From assembly GCF_037975245.1 (NCBI RefSeq), contig NC_092561.1, positions 8,308,001-8,372,000 on the forward strand: 64,000 nt of DNA, in the 5' to 3' direction. Made by a program: the position numbers and the translations under genes. The notes under the pieces were generated by a model, which was not told where the DNA came from, did not search any database, and saw only the letters and a program-made list of their open reading frames with translations. This document shows positions 44,901 through 59,900 of the stretch, in pieces. Origin of the DNA: Apostichopus japonicus (lineage: Eukaryota > Echinodermata > Holothuroidea > Aspidochirotida > Stichopodidae). Numbering within the stretch: position 1 is the stretch's first letter; every line of letters starts with the position of its first letter.

Positions 44901-47900
44901 TATAAAGTTCTCACACCTAAACAAATTTCAGGGTTCTAGCTGTTCTCAAAATTAATTTATGAAGTTGTTAAGTTGCTCCGATGTACAAAAGAGGTCGTCT
45001 TTGACGGCCTATAACTCAAAACGCGTCAAATTTAAAAAATCTGATATTTTTTTCTGGAAGAGATATAGTACCACCCTGTTTGTACAAAAAATTTCAGGAG
45101 GGTGTTTTGCCTTATTTTGAAATGAAAAATCCTCAAAGTTTGGGATTTTTTCAAAAAAACGTTTTTGCTTGTTTTGATGTTCCATGTGTTGTGAGCCTGG
45201 GTATTGTACTGTACTTCAAGGTCATTTAGTTCAATACTGTGCAGTTTTTAATTTCATATAGCAAAATACTATTTGCAATGTACTTGTCTGCTCCTGGTTG
45301 AATTCATTTCATAAGAAGACTTATAAAATGAATTTCAACCAGTACACACATATGTATGTACATTGTGTACAGTACATACACTGTACTGAGTGTATATGTA
45401 CGGAGTGCCATGAGTGCCAGAAGACTATGTTAAAACAACACTAACACACTTTACACGTACACCCAGTACAGTTTTGTACTGTACATACATCTATGTACTG
45501 GTTGAAATTAATTCTATAGTAAAGTCTTCTAATTCAACCAATAGTATATGTACAGTGTGTATATTAGTGTTACTTTAAACATAGTCTTCTGGCACTCATG
45601 GCACTCCGTACATATACACTCAGTACAGTGTATGCACTGTACATACATACAAGACAATATTTTTGTAGCCTAATTTTTTATATTCCTGTTCTATGGGTTA
45701 GACTCTATAGGCATCTGTAATAGAAAGGTAGTAGAATGTGTAATTTCTGAGAAATAAGACCTCAAAAGTCAAGAAAATGCCAAAATGTCATGGTGGCGAG
45801 AAATTGCGGAATTTCAAAGAATTTTAAATCGGCCAATTGTAAAGCAATGCAACTGAAATTTTCAGAATATGCTTATTTTATGGTGGTCCACTCATACAAT
45901 AAATTTGGGAATTTTTCAAAGATGTCGAACTACAACATACCCCAAAATTTGGTGATTTGATATGGAATGACCCAACCATAACATTGAGCAGTAGGGAATA
46001 TGAACATTGACTATCAAGTACACAGCATTTAATACTTAATTAAACTCATAGCAGGGAAGTTCATTTATATATTTAATGTCATAATAGGTCCTCCTCCATC
46101 ACCTATCCATACCTATGTTGTAACAAATGCTGAATTTAACAATGGCCTGTAACACATTGCAGTGCATTGTTTCAGACCTTGGAAGATAATGGTTAAAGGC
46201 ATTGAAGGCTCGCCCCAAACCGTGTGCGGCCATCTGAAAAAAGTTAACTTTCTGTTCCTTGCAAGTGACGATTTGTTCGTGTCGCTACAAAATGCAGACA
46301 GTAATGAAACGTGATACCTTGTTATCTTTAGCTGGACCTGAGATGTCCATCGCTGTATCGTTTATACACTGTGCTGTGGGTATTGACTGCAGCTGTATGT
46401 ACTAACTGTACACTAGTGTCTAATTACCAACGGTAGCAGGCTGTGTGTGTATTTTCTGGGATCGATGGTGGTGTCTAACACTTCTGTTACACCTCATCGA
46501 AAGTAGGTCAGATTACCGGCATTAGACGTTTCTTTTGCGCGAGTCTTCACACCCTTTTAAGTTGCAAACCTGCCTATATCTGAGTTTTAAAATTATAATT
46601 TCCAAATTGATCTGCTGAAATATAATTCTCTTTTTTCCCTTTCTTTGTAGATACAGCTACACAAAGGCTCCTCAAGACATGGGTACAGATGTCCTGGAGA
46701 GACAACTTCGATCTTCCATCTCCCAAAATGCCAAGAACGTCTTAAAATCGCTAAGACTGTTTGACTATAACAGAGATGGCAAGATCCAGAAACATGACAT
46801 GAGAAAAGTAATTGAGAACTATGGGTTCAGAATGACAGATGAACAGTTTGAAAAGTAAGTAAAAAATTGATTCATTCTGGGATAAAACCCTAGTATTCAA
46901 TAGATTCTGTTCAAATGCGAGTTTAGCTCTGTCATTTATGTTGATCAGATTTTCTGAAACGACATATGCGAAATGTCATTTTTCAAAGTTGTAATATCTC
47001 GCTGAATTGTCTTGTGGACATGTTTGCTACTACCGGTGGTAACCAGTGTTGTTCACAAAGCAGACAACCGATCACTCCTGATATATAAGTGTACCTTTAG
47101 AAAGATAAGTAGAACTGTCCATTGTTGTTTTTATACTTTTATTTTGTTTTTTAACATCCAGCAGCTTTTCTTGTGATTTCTTTCATCTTTTTTCTCTGTT
47201 TTTGATTTGTATCATTTTGAGGGGGGGGTGTTTTGCGCCATGAGGCCCTCTATTCGTTTCCCACAAACCTGATTCGAATAGTTTACAAGGATTTCCTAAC
47301 TCAGTTAATATTCCTCCTGCAATGAATGATCTATAAATAGTTACCAAGATATGGTTCACATACATCTCCTTAGATGTGAGTATGTCGCTCAATCTTATCA
47401 TTGCGAGGTGTACGCTCGATGAAGTAACTCACCTTCAAAAGGTTATAAAATCTTTGCAACAAATTCCCATCTTTTTTTCTAAACAATTACAATTTGTTTT
47501 AAATAAACCATTATAACATTATCATTGAGATGCAAAATAACTTAGATATTTAGGAGCATCTGTGCCGTTCTTAGGTTATAGTTCAAGATTTCAAAGTTTT
47601 GTCAAGATCATTTTATTATAAAGTAGTCATTTTGCATTATTTCTGACCCATTTTTCTTTTGGCTTTTTTTGTTGTTGACCAGGCTTTGGGCAAGGTACGA
47701 TTTCCATCACAGCGGAAGCATGGACTACAATGAGTTTTTACAGAAGTTAGGCGTAAACGTGGAAAGTCTACGACATTCCGCACCAGCAAACAGGAGAGGT
47801 GAGCATGGCTTTAAATTGTGACATTCTTGTGGGCACACCTGCAGCTGTGATCAAACATGGTCATTATTTTAAAACACGATAGAAAAGGTGCGAAAATGTT

Positions 47901-50900
47901 TGACACGTTAAACAGCGAGTAGATGTGTCTGTATCCCTTTCGAATGTTAGACCACTTCAAACCAATGCATAGAAAACGTAAAAATTCTGGGTCGCAAAAT
48001 AAGGTGTGTTTTTTGGCAGTTATGAAACGCATTTTCAAACCTCGCACGGATTTTCAAAGGTTGCCGCAACTCCTGTGTCAATTTGTGCTGCTTTGGGATG
48101 TACACACCTTTTCCCGAACAAACAAACACAAACTTGTGGTAGTGTGTGAGACTGGGTGAAAACTGGCAAATATAGGTCAGTTTTCTAGTAAATTAAACTC
48201 ATTAATACCTGGGTGAGATAGAGTATCGTAAGTCAAGGTGACATCAAGTGCCAATCTCTATATTACTGAGTTTGGTAAAATCTACACATTAGGAGGTTAG
48301 TCCATTAAATCAATTGCTAGGTATGCTAAATATGCCGACCATGTTTGAAGTATCACAACAGTAAGAGATTCACAGCATTCCCAATCGTGTCAACACCGAC
48401 ACAGGTTATTCGACGAAGTCACATTCGCGATCGTTTTCAGAACATTACACGATATTTCTGTTTTGCTTCACTTTTGATACCATTTAACTGTGTGGACTTG
48501 ATCCAAATGACTCAATTTTTTCCCTTTGTAAAATCATGGTTTTCTTACATGTTGATATATTTGTGACAAAAAACTATTGATGAACAATTGCCTTATATTG
48601 AGCATGCCCATCAAAATTTGCTTACTACACCAACATCAGCTGCGGATAAACCTTGTTTTTTTGGGGGGTGAGGGAGGGGGAGGGGGGAGGGGCTTCAGAG
48701 GCACATAGACTTAGTTGTTCTTACTTCATTCCTTGATACAATAAAAATTAAGAGTTGAGCAATTTTTGTTCATGTGATAAAATACTATTGATGAACAATT
48801 GCCTTATAATGAGCATGCCCATCAAAATATGCTAACTACACCAATATCAGCTGCGGATAAACCTTGTGTTTTTTATTGTGAGAGGTGGGGGAGGGGCTTC
48901 AGAGAAACATAGACTTAGTTGTTCTGCTACATTGCTTGTTACAATAAAATATAAGAGTTGAGCAATTTTTGTTCATGTGACAATAAAACTATTGATGAAC
49001 AATTGCCTTATATTGAGCATGCCAATCAAAATTTGCTAACTACACCAATATCAGTGGTGGATAAACCTTGTTTTTCTTTGGGGGGGGGGGGGGAGGGGCT
49101 TAGACTTGATTGTTCTGCTGCATTGCTTAATACAATAAGTTGAGCAATTTTTGTTCATGTGCCAAAAAACTATTGATGAACAATTACCTTATATAGAGCA
49201 TTGCCCATCAAAATTTGCTAACTACACCAACATCAGCTGCGGATAAACCTTGTTTTGGGGGGGGGGGGGTGAGGGAGAAAGGGGCTTCAGAGACACATAG
49301 ACTTCATTGTTCTACTTCATTTGCTTGATACAATTAAAAATAAGAGTTGAGCAATTTTTGTTCATGTGAAATTAATTTCGAAACACAGGTGGAAGAATGG
49401 GCTCGGGAGATAATAATCATCAAGAGAGGCAGGTCGACAAGATTGCCATCATCAACAAAAGTGACGATCCCACCAGAGGAATGAATTATCGACAGATAGA
49501 AACTGAACTAAGGAAAAGGGTAAGTCGGCCAAACAAGAGGTAGATATACGTATATATTTCATAAATCCAAATTAATTAAAATTAAAGTTTGAGATTCAGC
49601 ATTCACCTTCTCCTCACTCACCTAACCCCATCGTGGTTCCTACAACTGAGCTGTGATCATTCAGTGACGAGATAAGAATGTCACCATTTCATTTAAACTG
49701 TTACAATCCAATACATACTTACATAAAGTATTCCCCAATCCCCCTCCCTCTTTCCCCACCCCCCCCACTCCCAATATGCTAGAATGTCAGATAAACATTG
49801 CTCAAATTGCGACAATAATGTTAATGCTCTTCTAGGAGTTACCCCATACCGAGATATTTAATCGTCTATTTGAATAATCCTTAATGACTGGGAATAATAT
49901 GGAGGGATCAGAACCTATGGGAAAGTCTACTTTTGAAAAACTTTCAGCAGTTTTCATCATGCTAAAATCTGGTGATGGTCTTTAAAGGCATTGCAGTTTC
50001 ATTACTGTCTGTAGCGACATGAACAAAACGTCACTTGCAAGCAACGGAAAGTTAACTTTTTCAGATGGCCGCACGCTGTTTGGGCGATTCTTCAATGCCT
50101 TTACTGTACCGATTTGGTTTTTACTCTTTCGCAGTTACGGGATAACTACATCAATTTGAAGAAGGCGTTCATGGCGTTCGATGCCAAGAAGGATGGTTTT
50201 GTGACCTTAGATGACCTGAAGAGTATCATCATACACTTCACCATTCCTGTCTCTGACCAGTTGTTTCAACAACTCATGGATAGGTATAAATCTCACAAAT
50301 TATTTACATCTTTCGGGAAGTTTTATCTGAATATGATGACATTTGTGATTCACCATCATCCCTTCTATTTTTTACTATCCCTTTTATCCTAGTGAAAATT
50401 TGAACAAGCTGGTGTACAGTAGTCATGGTAGCATGCCATTAAGGACAGTGACATAACCACCATACTCCAAGAAATTCCACATCCAAACATCCGACTAGAC
50501 TCAGTGTAAAGTTTTTATTTCAACTCTAAAAGAGTAATTGTTTTCTCCCAAAGTGGTGCAGTTAGCTGTTAAATTATGCTAAACAGCAAGAATTACCACT
50601 TTCTTTGCTGATTGTTATATGCAAATAATGATGTATTATTCGATTCAGTATGATTGTTCACATATATGTAAACATTTCCTGCTAATTTTTTTTTTTTTCA
50701 GAATCGGATTCAAAGCATCGCACAAGATTCCGTGGGAACATTTCTTGGACAAGTTTCAAGATCCGCAGAGCAATGGAAACGGACAGACGATTCCGATTAA
50801 ACCAAATCACAAGTGAGAAATACAATATTAAGATTTGATAAATGTAGCGATTTATGAATGAATAATAGGAGCTGCCAAACCATTATTCCTGTTGATTACC

Positions 50901-53900
50901 TGGGTTATTCAAGCTTTGGGTCAAAATCCATTTTTAGGGTCTCCAAATATTTTCAAGGGTCGTCATAACAAAAAATTTCTGATATTTGTTTCAAACAGTG
51001 GAAAAATCGTGAACATGACTTGCTTTGAAAGTTGTAAAATACAAATCCAAATTGCAACAAAGCACCCTTCACCATATGAAAATTTCTGATATGTGAAGGG
51101 GATACCTCGTCCCTTTAAACCCCATTCTCCAGGCAAACAGCAGTCAACCCTAGAGTGTTGCCAAGATTGTCAAGGTGAAAATTGGAGTCACCAAGCCGAA
51201 AAGTTGGAATACCAAGGACTTAAACCATTATATCTATTATTAGAGTTCTATTTACAACACCATGGCATGGTTACTATTTCAAAAAATTTTCAGTCTGTTT
51301 CAGCAAAATGGGATGATTCCATGAGGTTATTCTGTCTTCATTTTTCTGTCTCAATGTCTGTTTTTGAGTCAGAAAAAAAGTAATCTTTGCAAGGCACTTC
51401 TATCCTTGAAGAACTATCTACCTTCTTTTTTAAGTCTTTTTGCTCTTGAACTCTCATAATCCTTGAAACTGTTTGTCTATCAGGATCTCAGAGCAAATTC
51501 TCTCTGTCAATCTTTTGCAGATTTAACCCAGTCCGAGAAGCAGAGAGACCCTTCACAGTGGACGAGATAGTGTCTCTTCTTCAAAGACACGTCTCGGACA
51601 TGTACCCTTCCTTCAAACAGGCTTTCTTGACCTTCGACGAGGTAAGGTCAAATTTACAGAAATGATGAGAGTTCTGTGTTACTTTCATAATTCATATTTT
51701 GGGTAATGCATAAAGGATATTTAGTTGAATTGCTGCCTGTGGTAAAGAATAATGATCTGTATTAAGGGAGATTTACATCCACTGATCTATACATAGCATA
51801 TGTAGAAGAAACAACCATTTACTTTTAAATTTTATTTGGTGTAACCAGTTTAATGTCTCAGTACGTGTTTGCTGATGAATTTCGGAAAACAAACTTCCAA
51901 AGCAGATTCAATTATTCTTATTCTGAATGCACTCTGACTAGATGGGTTTAATGGAGAAAAGCTGTCGCAATCGAAAGAATGAAATTTAATTTCTGTTGCC
52001 CTTTTGGTGGGAACGATTTACCGTAAAATCACTGCTACTGCCCATATATGCTTCCACACATTACGAGCATCGTCAATTACTCACTTTCAACTGGAGTTAT
52101 CCTGGAATCTTTGAAATCTGCTCAAGTTGTTCCCATTCTGAAGAAGACAAACTTGAATAAAAACAACCAACAGAATTACCGTCCGATTTCGAACCTGAAG
52201 TTCATCTTTAAGACTATAGAGCGAGCAGCCGCTGCCCAAATCAATGATTACCTCCAACGGGTGGGTTTGCATGCTCCGAAACAATCCGCGTACCGTAAGC
52301 ACCACAGCACTGAGACAGCTATGCTTCGTATACAGAACGATCTCTTGGAAGCTGTCGATCATTGTCAAGAAGCTGTGCTGGTTTTATTGGATTTCTCTGC
52401 GGCCTTCGGTACAATCGATCACGACATCATACTTGAACGTCTTCAGAACCGCTACGGTATTCTTGCCACAGCTCGGAAGTGGTTCGAATCCTATTTGAGG
52501 GGCCGCAGTTTTTCTGTAAATATAAGAGGAGCCCGCTCGATCCCGCGTAACCTCAATGACGGCGTGCCACAAGGCTCCGTACTGGGACCATCCATTTTCG
52601 CCATGTATGTTGCTCCACTTGGGGATATCGTCTCCGCTCATGGTATAGATTATATGTCCTACGCCGACGATACCCAACTGTATCTTACCTTAAGTCCTGG
52701 TAACCGTGAAATTTCGATATCTCGTCTGGAGTCCTTCATACGTGACATTAAGTCCTGGAGCATACAGAACAAATTAATGTTCAATGACTCTAAAACAGAG
52801 GTCCTGCATATCTCTTCGAAATTCCTGAAGTGCCCAACATCACCTAAAATTGCAGTTGATGATTCATGCGTTGACACTGTATTGAAAGCTAAGAGCCTCG
52901 GAGTCATCGTTGATTGTAACCTCAACATGAAACATCATGTGAAGAACACCGCCTCCGCAGCTTCATTCGCATTATACAAGATCGGACAACTCGCCAAATA
53001 CCTCGAACACAAATCTACCGAACGACTCGTCCATGCATTCATTACGTCCCGCTTGGACTATTGCAACAGCCTCCTGTACGGCATTCCATCCACTGAACTT
53101 TCCAAACTTCAGCTCATTCAGAACTCGGCCGGCCGTCTTGTCACACGTTCCAAGAAGCACGACCATATTACTCCAATCCTCCGTGATCTGCACTGGCTGC
53201 CCCTCCATCTTCACATTCGTTACAAAGTTGCCCTTCTTGCCTTCAAAGCTATTCACGGTATGGCCCCTAGTTATCTGACGAACCTCGTCGCTTCCTACTC
53301 ACCACAACGTCGTCTCCGCTCGTCGTCCGAAACCCTCCTTTGTCGTCCTCGCAGGTGCAACACGAGATTCTACGGAGACAGATGTTTCAGCGCTGCAGCT
53401 CCCGAAGTCTGGAACAATTCGCCTTGGGACCTTCGTGAAGCACCTCATCTTAACCGTTTTAAGAAAGATTTGAAAACTTACCTTTTTAGCTGTTTTTAAC
53501 TGTCACAGTATTTCATTCTTTTTATATGGTTACTAGTTTGCTTTTTAGCCTGTTTTATTTTGTAGGTTACTATAGTCTTATCCTGTTAGCTGTTTTTTCT
53601 GTATATTGTATTTCGTATCTTTTTGAGATTGCATCTTTTGATTTCTTAGCCTGGTTTATCTGTTTTTGACTTTCTTTTCACTGTACAGCGCTTCGAGATT
53701 TTTGGGAGGCGCTTTATAAGTAGTATTTATTATTATATTATTATTGTATTAGCATGTTCATTACACAAAATGTAACCTACATATACTCGAATTAACCACT
53801 TGTAAGTCCTATGCCTAACAGTCGTAAACAAAACAGGGAGATTTGATTGGCGCATGATCTGTTGGGTGGGGCTTGCAAATTTTGAGTGAAGTTTGTAGAA

Positions 53901-56900
53901 TCTACGAACTGGTTTAAAAATCTGGCGAATTTTATTTAGCTCAAAATGTTTAACGACAGATAACTCAATAAAAGTAATGATTATTAATATGAAAATTCAA
54001 TAGAGCTGTGTTATTTCACTGAGCTTTTAGGGCAGTAGGCTGGAAAGGTCAAAGTTAAAATTTAGCAAACACACATTGAAACTTTAAGACTGTGCCAACG
54101 AAATGCTTGCCTCGTCACTTATTCTAAAATGTGGCTGGTAGGTAATTTACGATACAATTCAATGAACCCCAAAAGTGTTCTTAAAAGATTATCTGACAAA
54201 GGATTACAACTTTTTCTGAATGCAATAATATGTGCAATTATGTATGGTGTTTGAGTCTTATGTGTTGCCGACATTCATTGCAAACGCAAAAGACATCTTT
54301 AAAATCTCTGCTTTTCTTTTGTTTCAGAATCGTGATGGTAAGGTCACTCGGAAAGAACTGAAAAAGATCCTGGAGAAGTTCACCATCCGGCTCAGTCCAT
54401 ACCAGTTCCAAGGCTTGGTTGAACATCTAGACCCAGAAAATAACAATTCTATTGACTATCACACATTCCTGGATACATTTGAGCCAAGAGAAACAAAGGT
54501 AAGAAACTGCTTAAGACTTTCTCTTGCTTCAAAGGCATTGCCCTCATCTAAAATGTTAAGCAGATATACGAAATGGACATGTAAGTTCCCCAAAAAAATC
54601 ACATTGGCACACCTTATTTGCATATCTGCATACCTAATTTTTTGTTGTAAGTTATTTGTGTACTCTATGTACAGGGAGTGTATCACTAGATAAGCCCACA
54701 AGGGTTTTTTGATACACTTCCTTTCACATTCCATAACTCTCTGTATTTGCTACATTTGTTTTATTTTTGTTGTAAAAAAAAACAAATAAAATAAACAAAC
54801 TAATAACCATTATTATCATATTGAAATCCACAATCTCTCACCTTTTCAGTCAATATAACGGTTGTAATACAAAATATGCCGCTACTTTCCACTATAAAAA
54901 AAAACTTCAAAAACCTGTCAACAAAGGGTTATTGGTGACAGTAGCATATCTGACTAACTCTGTGTCATTTACAAGGTTATCCATCCAAATTAACAGATGT
55001 TGTCTTGTATATTTGGTCACCAACTTTACCCCAAAATATAAAGATTGGATTGCATGTAACCCAAATAAAACACCCCTAGATTGTTGTGCTTCTTCTTTGG
55101 GGGAGGGGGGGGGGGGAGAGGGCAATATTTTCTTGGAATTTTGAAACTTTTGCCAAACAGGTGATATTATAATGTGTGCACATATGCTGGGCCACCATAC
55201 CCTCCAATTAATCTGGATTGTCCCACTTTTTCAACAGATATATATTGTCCTGATTTTTTATGAGGTATTTTAGACATATTAAAGTAGCACTAGTTTTATG
55301 GTACACAAACCCGAAATGGTACACATGTAGTAGGCATTACTATACCTGACCATCTCAAAAGCAAGATATGATCGTTTTCAACACACAAACATGATTCTTG
55401 GTCCTATATTAGTCCCACAAGCTTACGTGCAAAAGTTGCACCCATACAAATTCACCACCGTTTGCCTGGAAAAAGTCTGTTAAGAATTAACCATCTACAC
55501 TGTACTAAAAACCAGTGTAAATTTATGCCAAAATTTGGTATGTAGCCCATCTTTAAAGTTCTTCCACCGAAGAAATATGGTAACCCTAGACTAACATACA
55601 TAACATTTCTTTCAGCAGCACACAATTTCTTGAAGGTTTGCCACTCTGTTTAAAAACATTGCTTAATCTAAAATTCTGTTCTGCACAGGAAGGACACAAG
55701 TGGTTGGACTCCGAGCACAGATTTAACGATGTAGCTCCGGCCAATCTGGCCTGGGAGACCGTCGAGGAAATTCTCTGCGAAAAGATCGAAGAGTACTGGA
55801 AGCCGATCAGCCAGAGCATCAGGATAGCTGATCCGGAGGGGAGCGGTAACTTAAGTCACCAACAGCTAAAAAAGATCCTAGCCAGACATGTGTTACCAAT
55901 ATCAGATGAGCATTTTGAAAAGTAAGCAGATCAAACAAAAATTCATTTATGTATCTGTTTGTGTGTAGATGTAGTTTATAAACTACCTCCATAACACCAC
56001 CCCCCCCCCAACCCCACTCCCCAATGTATTCCACTCAGTGTCAATTTGGTTCAAAATTCAATTTAACTTCTCCTGTTTAAGGCGTTTTTGTCTATATTTT
56101 AAAATTTTGGCTGCTTGGGCCAAATTTTGTTAAAAATGTAACTGAAAAAAAAACTGAAATATTCTACAAGTTGCAATTTATATCTTGTTTTCTTTTCTTA
56201 GGTGTAACTTGTGTTTCTCTCTTTCTTCGGCTTTAAACTGTTGAGTACAATGAAAGAAGAAAATTCTAACCAGCCTTGTGATTCTGGGTTTAAAAAAGCA
56301 AATAAAGGCCTCACACAAACCCTCATCTCATTCCCCCAAAGTAAAATTAGTTCTTTAATAATGATTAAGCCCATAATAATAAATTTTGATAAATTTTGGA
56401 GCTGAGAAGCTGACAGAGTGAAATCACTTACTTTAAAAAATAAAGATAATATATTGTTAATTACAAAATTATTTGTAATTTTTTTTCATTAAAAGTTGAA
56501 ATTTTAATGCCCTTTGCGTGTGTGTGTGTGTGTTAAGTACAACCACAGTGTTAAATCAAACCTGTAAATTTTGGTTTTAAATCAACTTTTTCAGCACCAA
56601 TGTAGCAATATGTGTTAACAATGTTCAATCAATTATCATCTTTCTTGGCCTTGTGATAATTTTACAACCTTTTTCCTTTTTCTCCTACAAAAGACCCTAA
56701 GTTTATGGTTTGAAAATAGTGGAATAAGCAAAAAGACCTACTTTTGGTGGTTAGAAAATAGTGAACTAAAAAGATAAATCAGGCCGACAATAGATTGCTT
56801 ACAGCATAGCACTTACTACAGCTTCAAAGTAATACATTTCATGTAATGGAATTTGTGTTTTACAAAAAGACCTAATTTTGGTGGTTAGAAAACAGTGAAC

Positions 56901-59900
56901 TAAAAGGATAAACCAGGGTCGACAGGGAATTGTTTACAGCATAGCACTTACTACAGCTTAAAAGTAACACATTTCATGTACATTTTTCAAACTAATTTTT
57001 TTGTTCATTTTAGGTTATGGAACCAATGCCAGGAAACTCCAGAGGGCAAAGTACAAATCGCTGAATTTTTCGGAAACCTGGGTGTGAATGCGTCACCTGG
57101 CGATCTGGTCGGGTTAAGTACACAGATACACGTCATCAGTGACCTGACCGAGCAACAGAGACAGGTCGACCTGGATTCAAGGTAAGACCGACTGATAAGA
57201 GAACAAAAAACAATTAAAAACTACCAACTCATTAACAGGTCGTTAACATTGGTCCCAGATTAGCTGATAAGGGTGTTAGCTCAGTGGTTAACGCCAGTGC
57301 CTTCAATCATAGGGTCCCCGGTTCGAGTCACTCCAAGATTAATGTATGTCGTCCAGTTACAGAGTTGTTGACAATTGACAATTCATAATGATGGACGTTA
57401 AATATGAATGTAAGAGACTGACTTCGGACAGCTTGCGGCTTTGATAAGCCAATGATGGCTTCTTCGCGAGTTCCTGCTTGCAGGAGGATCAAAAATACAT
57501 ACATAAGAGAAAAAACCCATAAAAAACTACCAACTCGTTACCGGTCGTTAACATCGGTCCCAGATTTTAGCATGCGATAAATTTTGTCAGAAAAATTCGA
57601 AATTTCTCTCCGTGGATGGTTTTAATTATTTCCAGACATTTTACGAGAGTCAAATTAGACGATGAGATTGATTTATGAGGAAGATTTGTTTGGAAGAATG
57701 ATTTCTGAAGGTCGGGCATAAGTAGCCAGTTTTATGATTTGCTAGCATCTTTTGGTAGCAATATCGACGATTTATGGAGGCAATTACCGTTACGGTGTTT
57801 TCCATACATGTAATATCTCCCCGGCCATGCTCAAAATGTTAGAACTCAAAATACGTTGTTACTATGTTGAAGTTACTATCACAACAAATCCTTAAAAACT
57901 TGGGTATGTTATACTTTACAAAACATACATCAACACTGAAATTAAGCCAGTGACACTTTCTTGTGGTTCGGTTCAGATTTTATATCTATATTCAGTCAAC
58001 AAATGCTTAAATTTTGCTTCATGTTAAACGATGGATTGCGACATGACTCAATTCGACTGTCTTATAGTATAATGGAAAATCGTGGATGGTCTGACAATGT
58101 GTACTGTATTCTTAAGACTGCTCTTTATTAACAGATGTATCCAACTTCACACTCCAAAATGTGGTTCTGTTCAACCCTAAGTTTACTCACAAAAACAACA
58201 ACTCTGTATTCATATGAAAGATGCCAATTTTCTTTCTATCTTTAAATTTTACAAATTACAATAATGTAAATGAAAAACTGACATGTGATGATGTCACTGC
58301 AACTAAGAAAATTACCCTTAATTTATATTCTTTAAATATTTCCCTTTTTTTCTTTTCCTTTATGTGATTTTCTACCTTGATAGACTCAGACAAGTCCAGC
58401 AGCAGGCTCTCCAGCAAACCAGCCAGATGACCGCAGAGGAAGTCCTAGTCAAGCTAAAGGATAGAATGTCCCAAAAGTCAAGCAGTACCAGGAACAACTT
58501 TCTCAGATATTGCAAAAACAGGACAGGAAAATTGTCGGGGAAAGAGTTCCGTCAGGTACGTCTGTCATAGTTTACACTTCCTATGTGACTGGAACGACAG
58601 GAATACATGTGAATGACAACATCAAAGGGCAGGAAAACGTTGAAACCACTAAAATGCATTTTAGACACATCATGATCTCAACAGACCAGTTCAGGTATGA
58701 AAAAGTATGAATTGTTTTTGGGTTGTCCGCAGTTTGACCCTTGACTTCCAAGATGCTTAGCTTTATGACATAATTCTGGTAACAAAATTTTGTTAACAAG
58801 ATTTTGCTTGTTTTCTCCATATTATTGTTTATTTAAATTATTTTTCATTCGTCTTTGCTTCCTAGGTGCTACAAAGCTTTGGCATGTACATGGACAACGA
58901 ACAATTCAGTAGGCTCTGTGACAAAGTAGGCTTCAGCGCAGGCCCCATGACGTACTCTGACTTCATTCAAGGTTTCGAGGACCTGCGGACCAGAGGGCCT
59001 GGGGATGAGGTCCAGAGGTATCCAAATCATTGGTACAAGGTCCTAGATGCAAAAACAATGTCTTCACAGGAAGTAGCGGCCGATCTGAAAGATAAACTGA
59101 GGCAGACATTTGGAGTGAGTATATATGGCCTTTAGAATAGGGCTGGGCATGAAAACTGATTGTGCAATACTTGGGCCAGCAATAACTCAGTATGTATCTA
59201 CCACAGTGAAATGGGAATAATTTATTATTTGGTCAAATTATGTTGTAAAATACATAAAAGTTTCAGACAATATTTACAAGTAATAGTTTAAAGTAGTACA
59301 CAGCATTGACCTCCTCTCCTTGTGTGTCTTGTACCTGCACTTCCCAAAGTATTGTTTTTGTTTTGCATCCCATCAAGATGGTCTTTACGAAGGTCAAAAA
59401 GTCCTCTTAATTCGTAGAAAATTACAAAAAATTAGCAAATACATTCTGTCTATGTGTAGTTTAATATACAATCACCATGGTTTATACACACACAGGATGA
59501 GTATAGGCCTTATAAATGTATAGGTCACAGCTAGTTAGCCTAGGGACATCTCATCATAGGTCGAAGGGGAAAAATTAAAGTTGAAGGCTTACAGGCCAAG
59601 ACCCTCTCACACGAGTTTACAACTTAATCCCTGGTCATTGGTAACTTGTCACAGCTACACACCATAGTGTGCACAATTCAAACAATCTCTCCTGGGGCAC
59701 CACAGTGCACCACATCCATGTGTCCCCCAGGGGACTTACCATAGGTTGCAGCCACAAACCAGCACACACAAGTTACCTCGTCTGGGTGAAGAGAGCCAAT
59801 GGAGATAAAGTGCCTCGCCCAAGAACGCAACTCAATGATCTGGCCAAGACTCGATTCTGCAATCCTTAGATCACAAGTCCAATGCCTTAACCACTTGACC

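Noticed and set aside
52384-53256. Minus-strand open frames opposite the reverse transcriptase
   Set aside because: They are shadows of the sense-strand reverse transcriptase frame.
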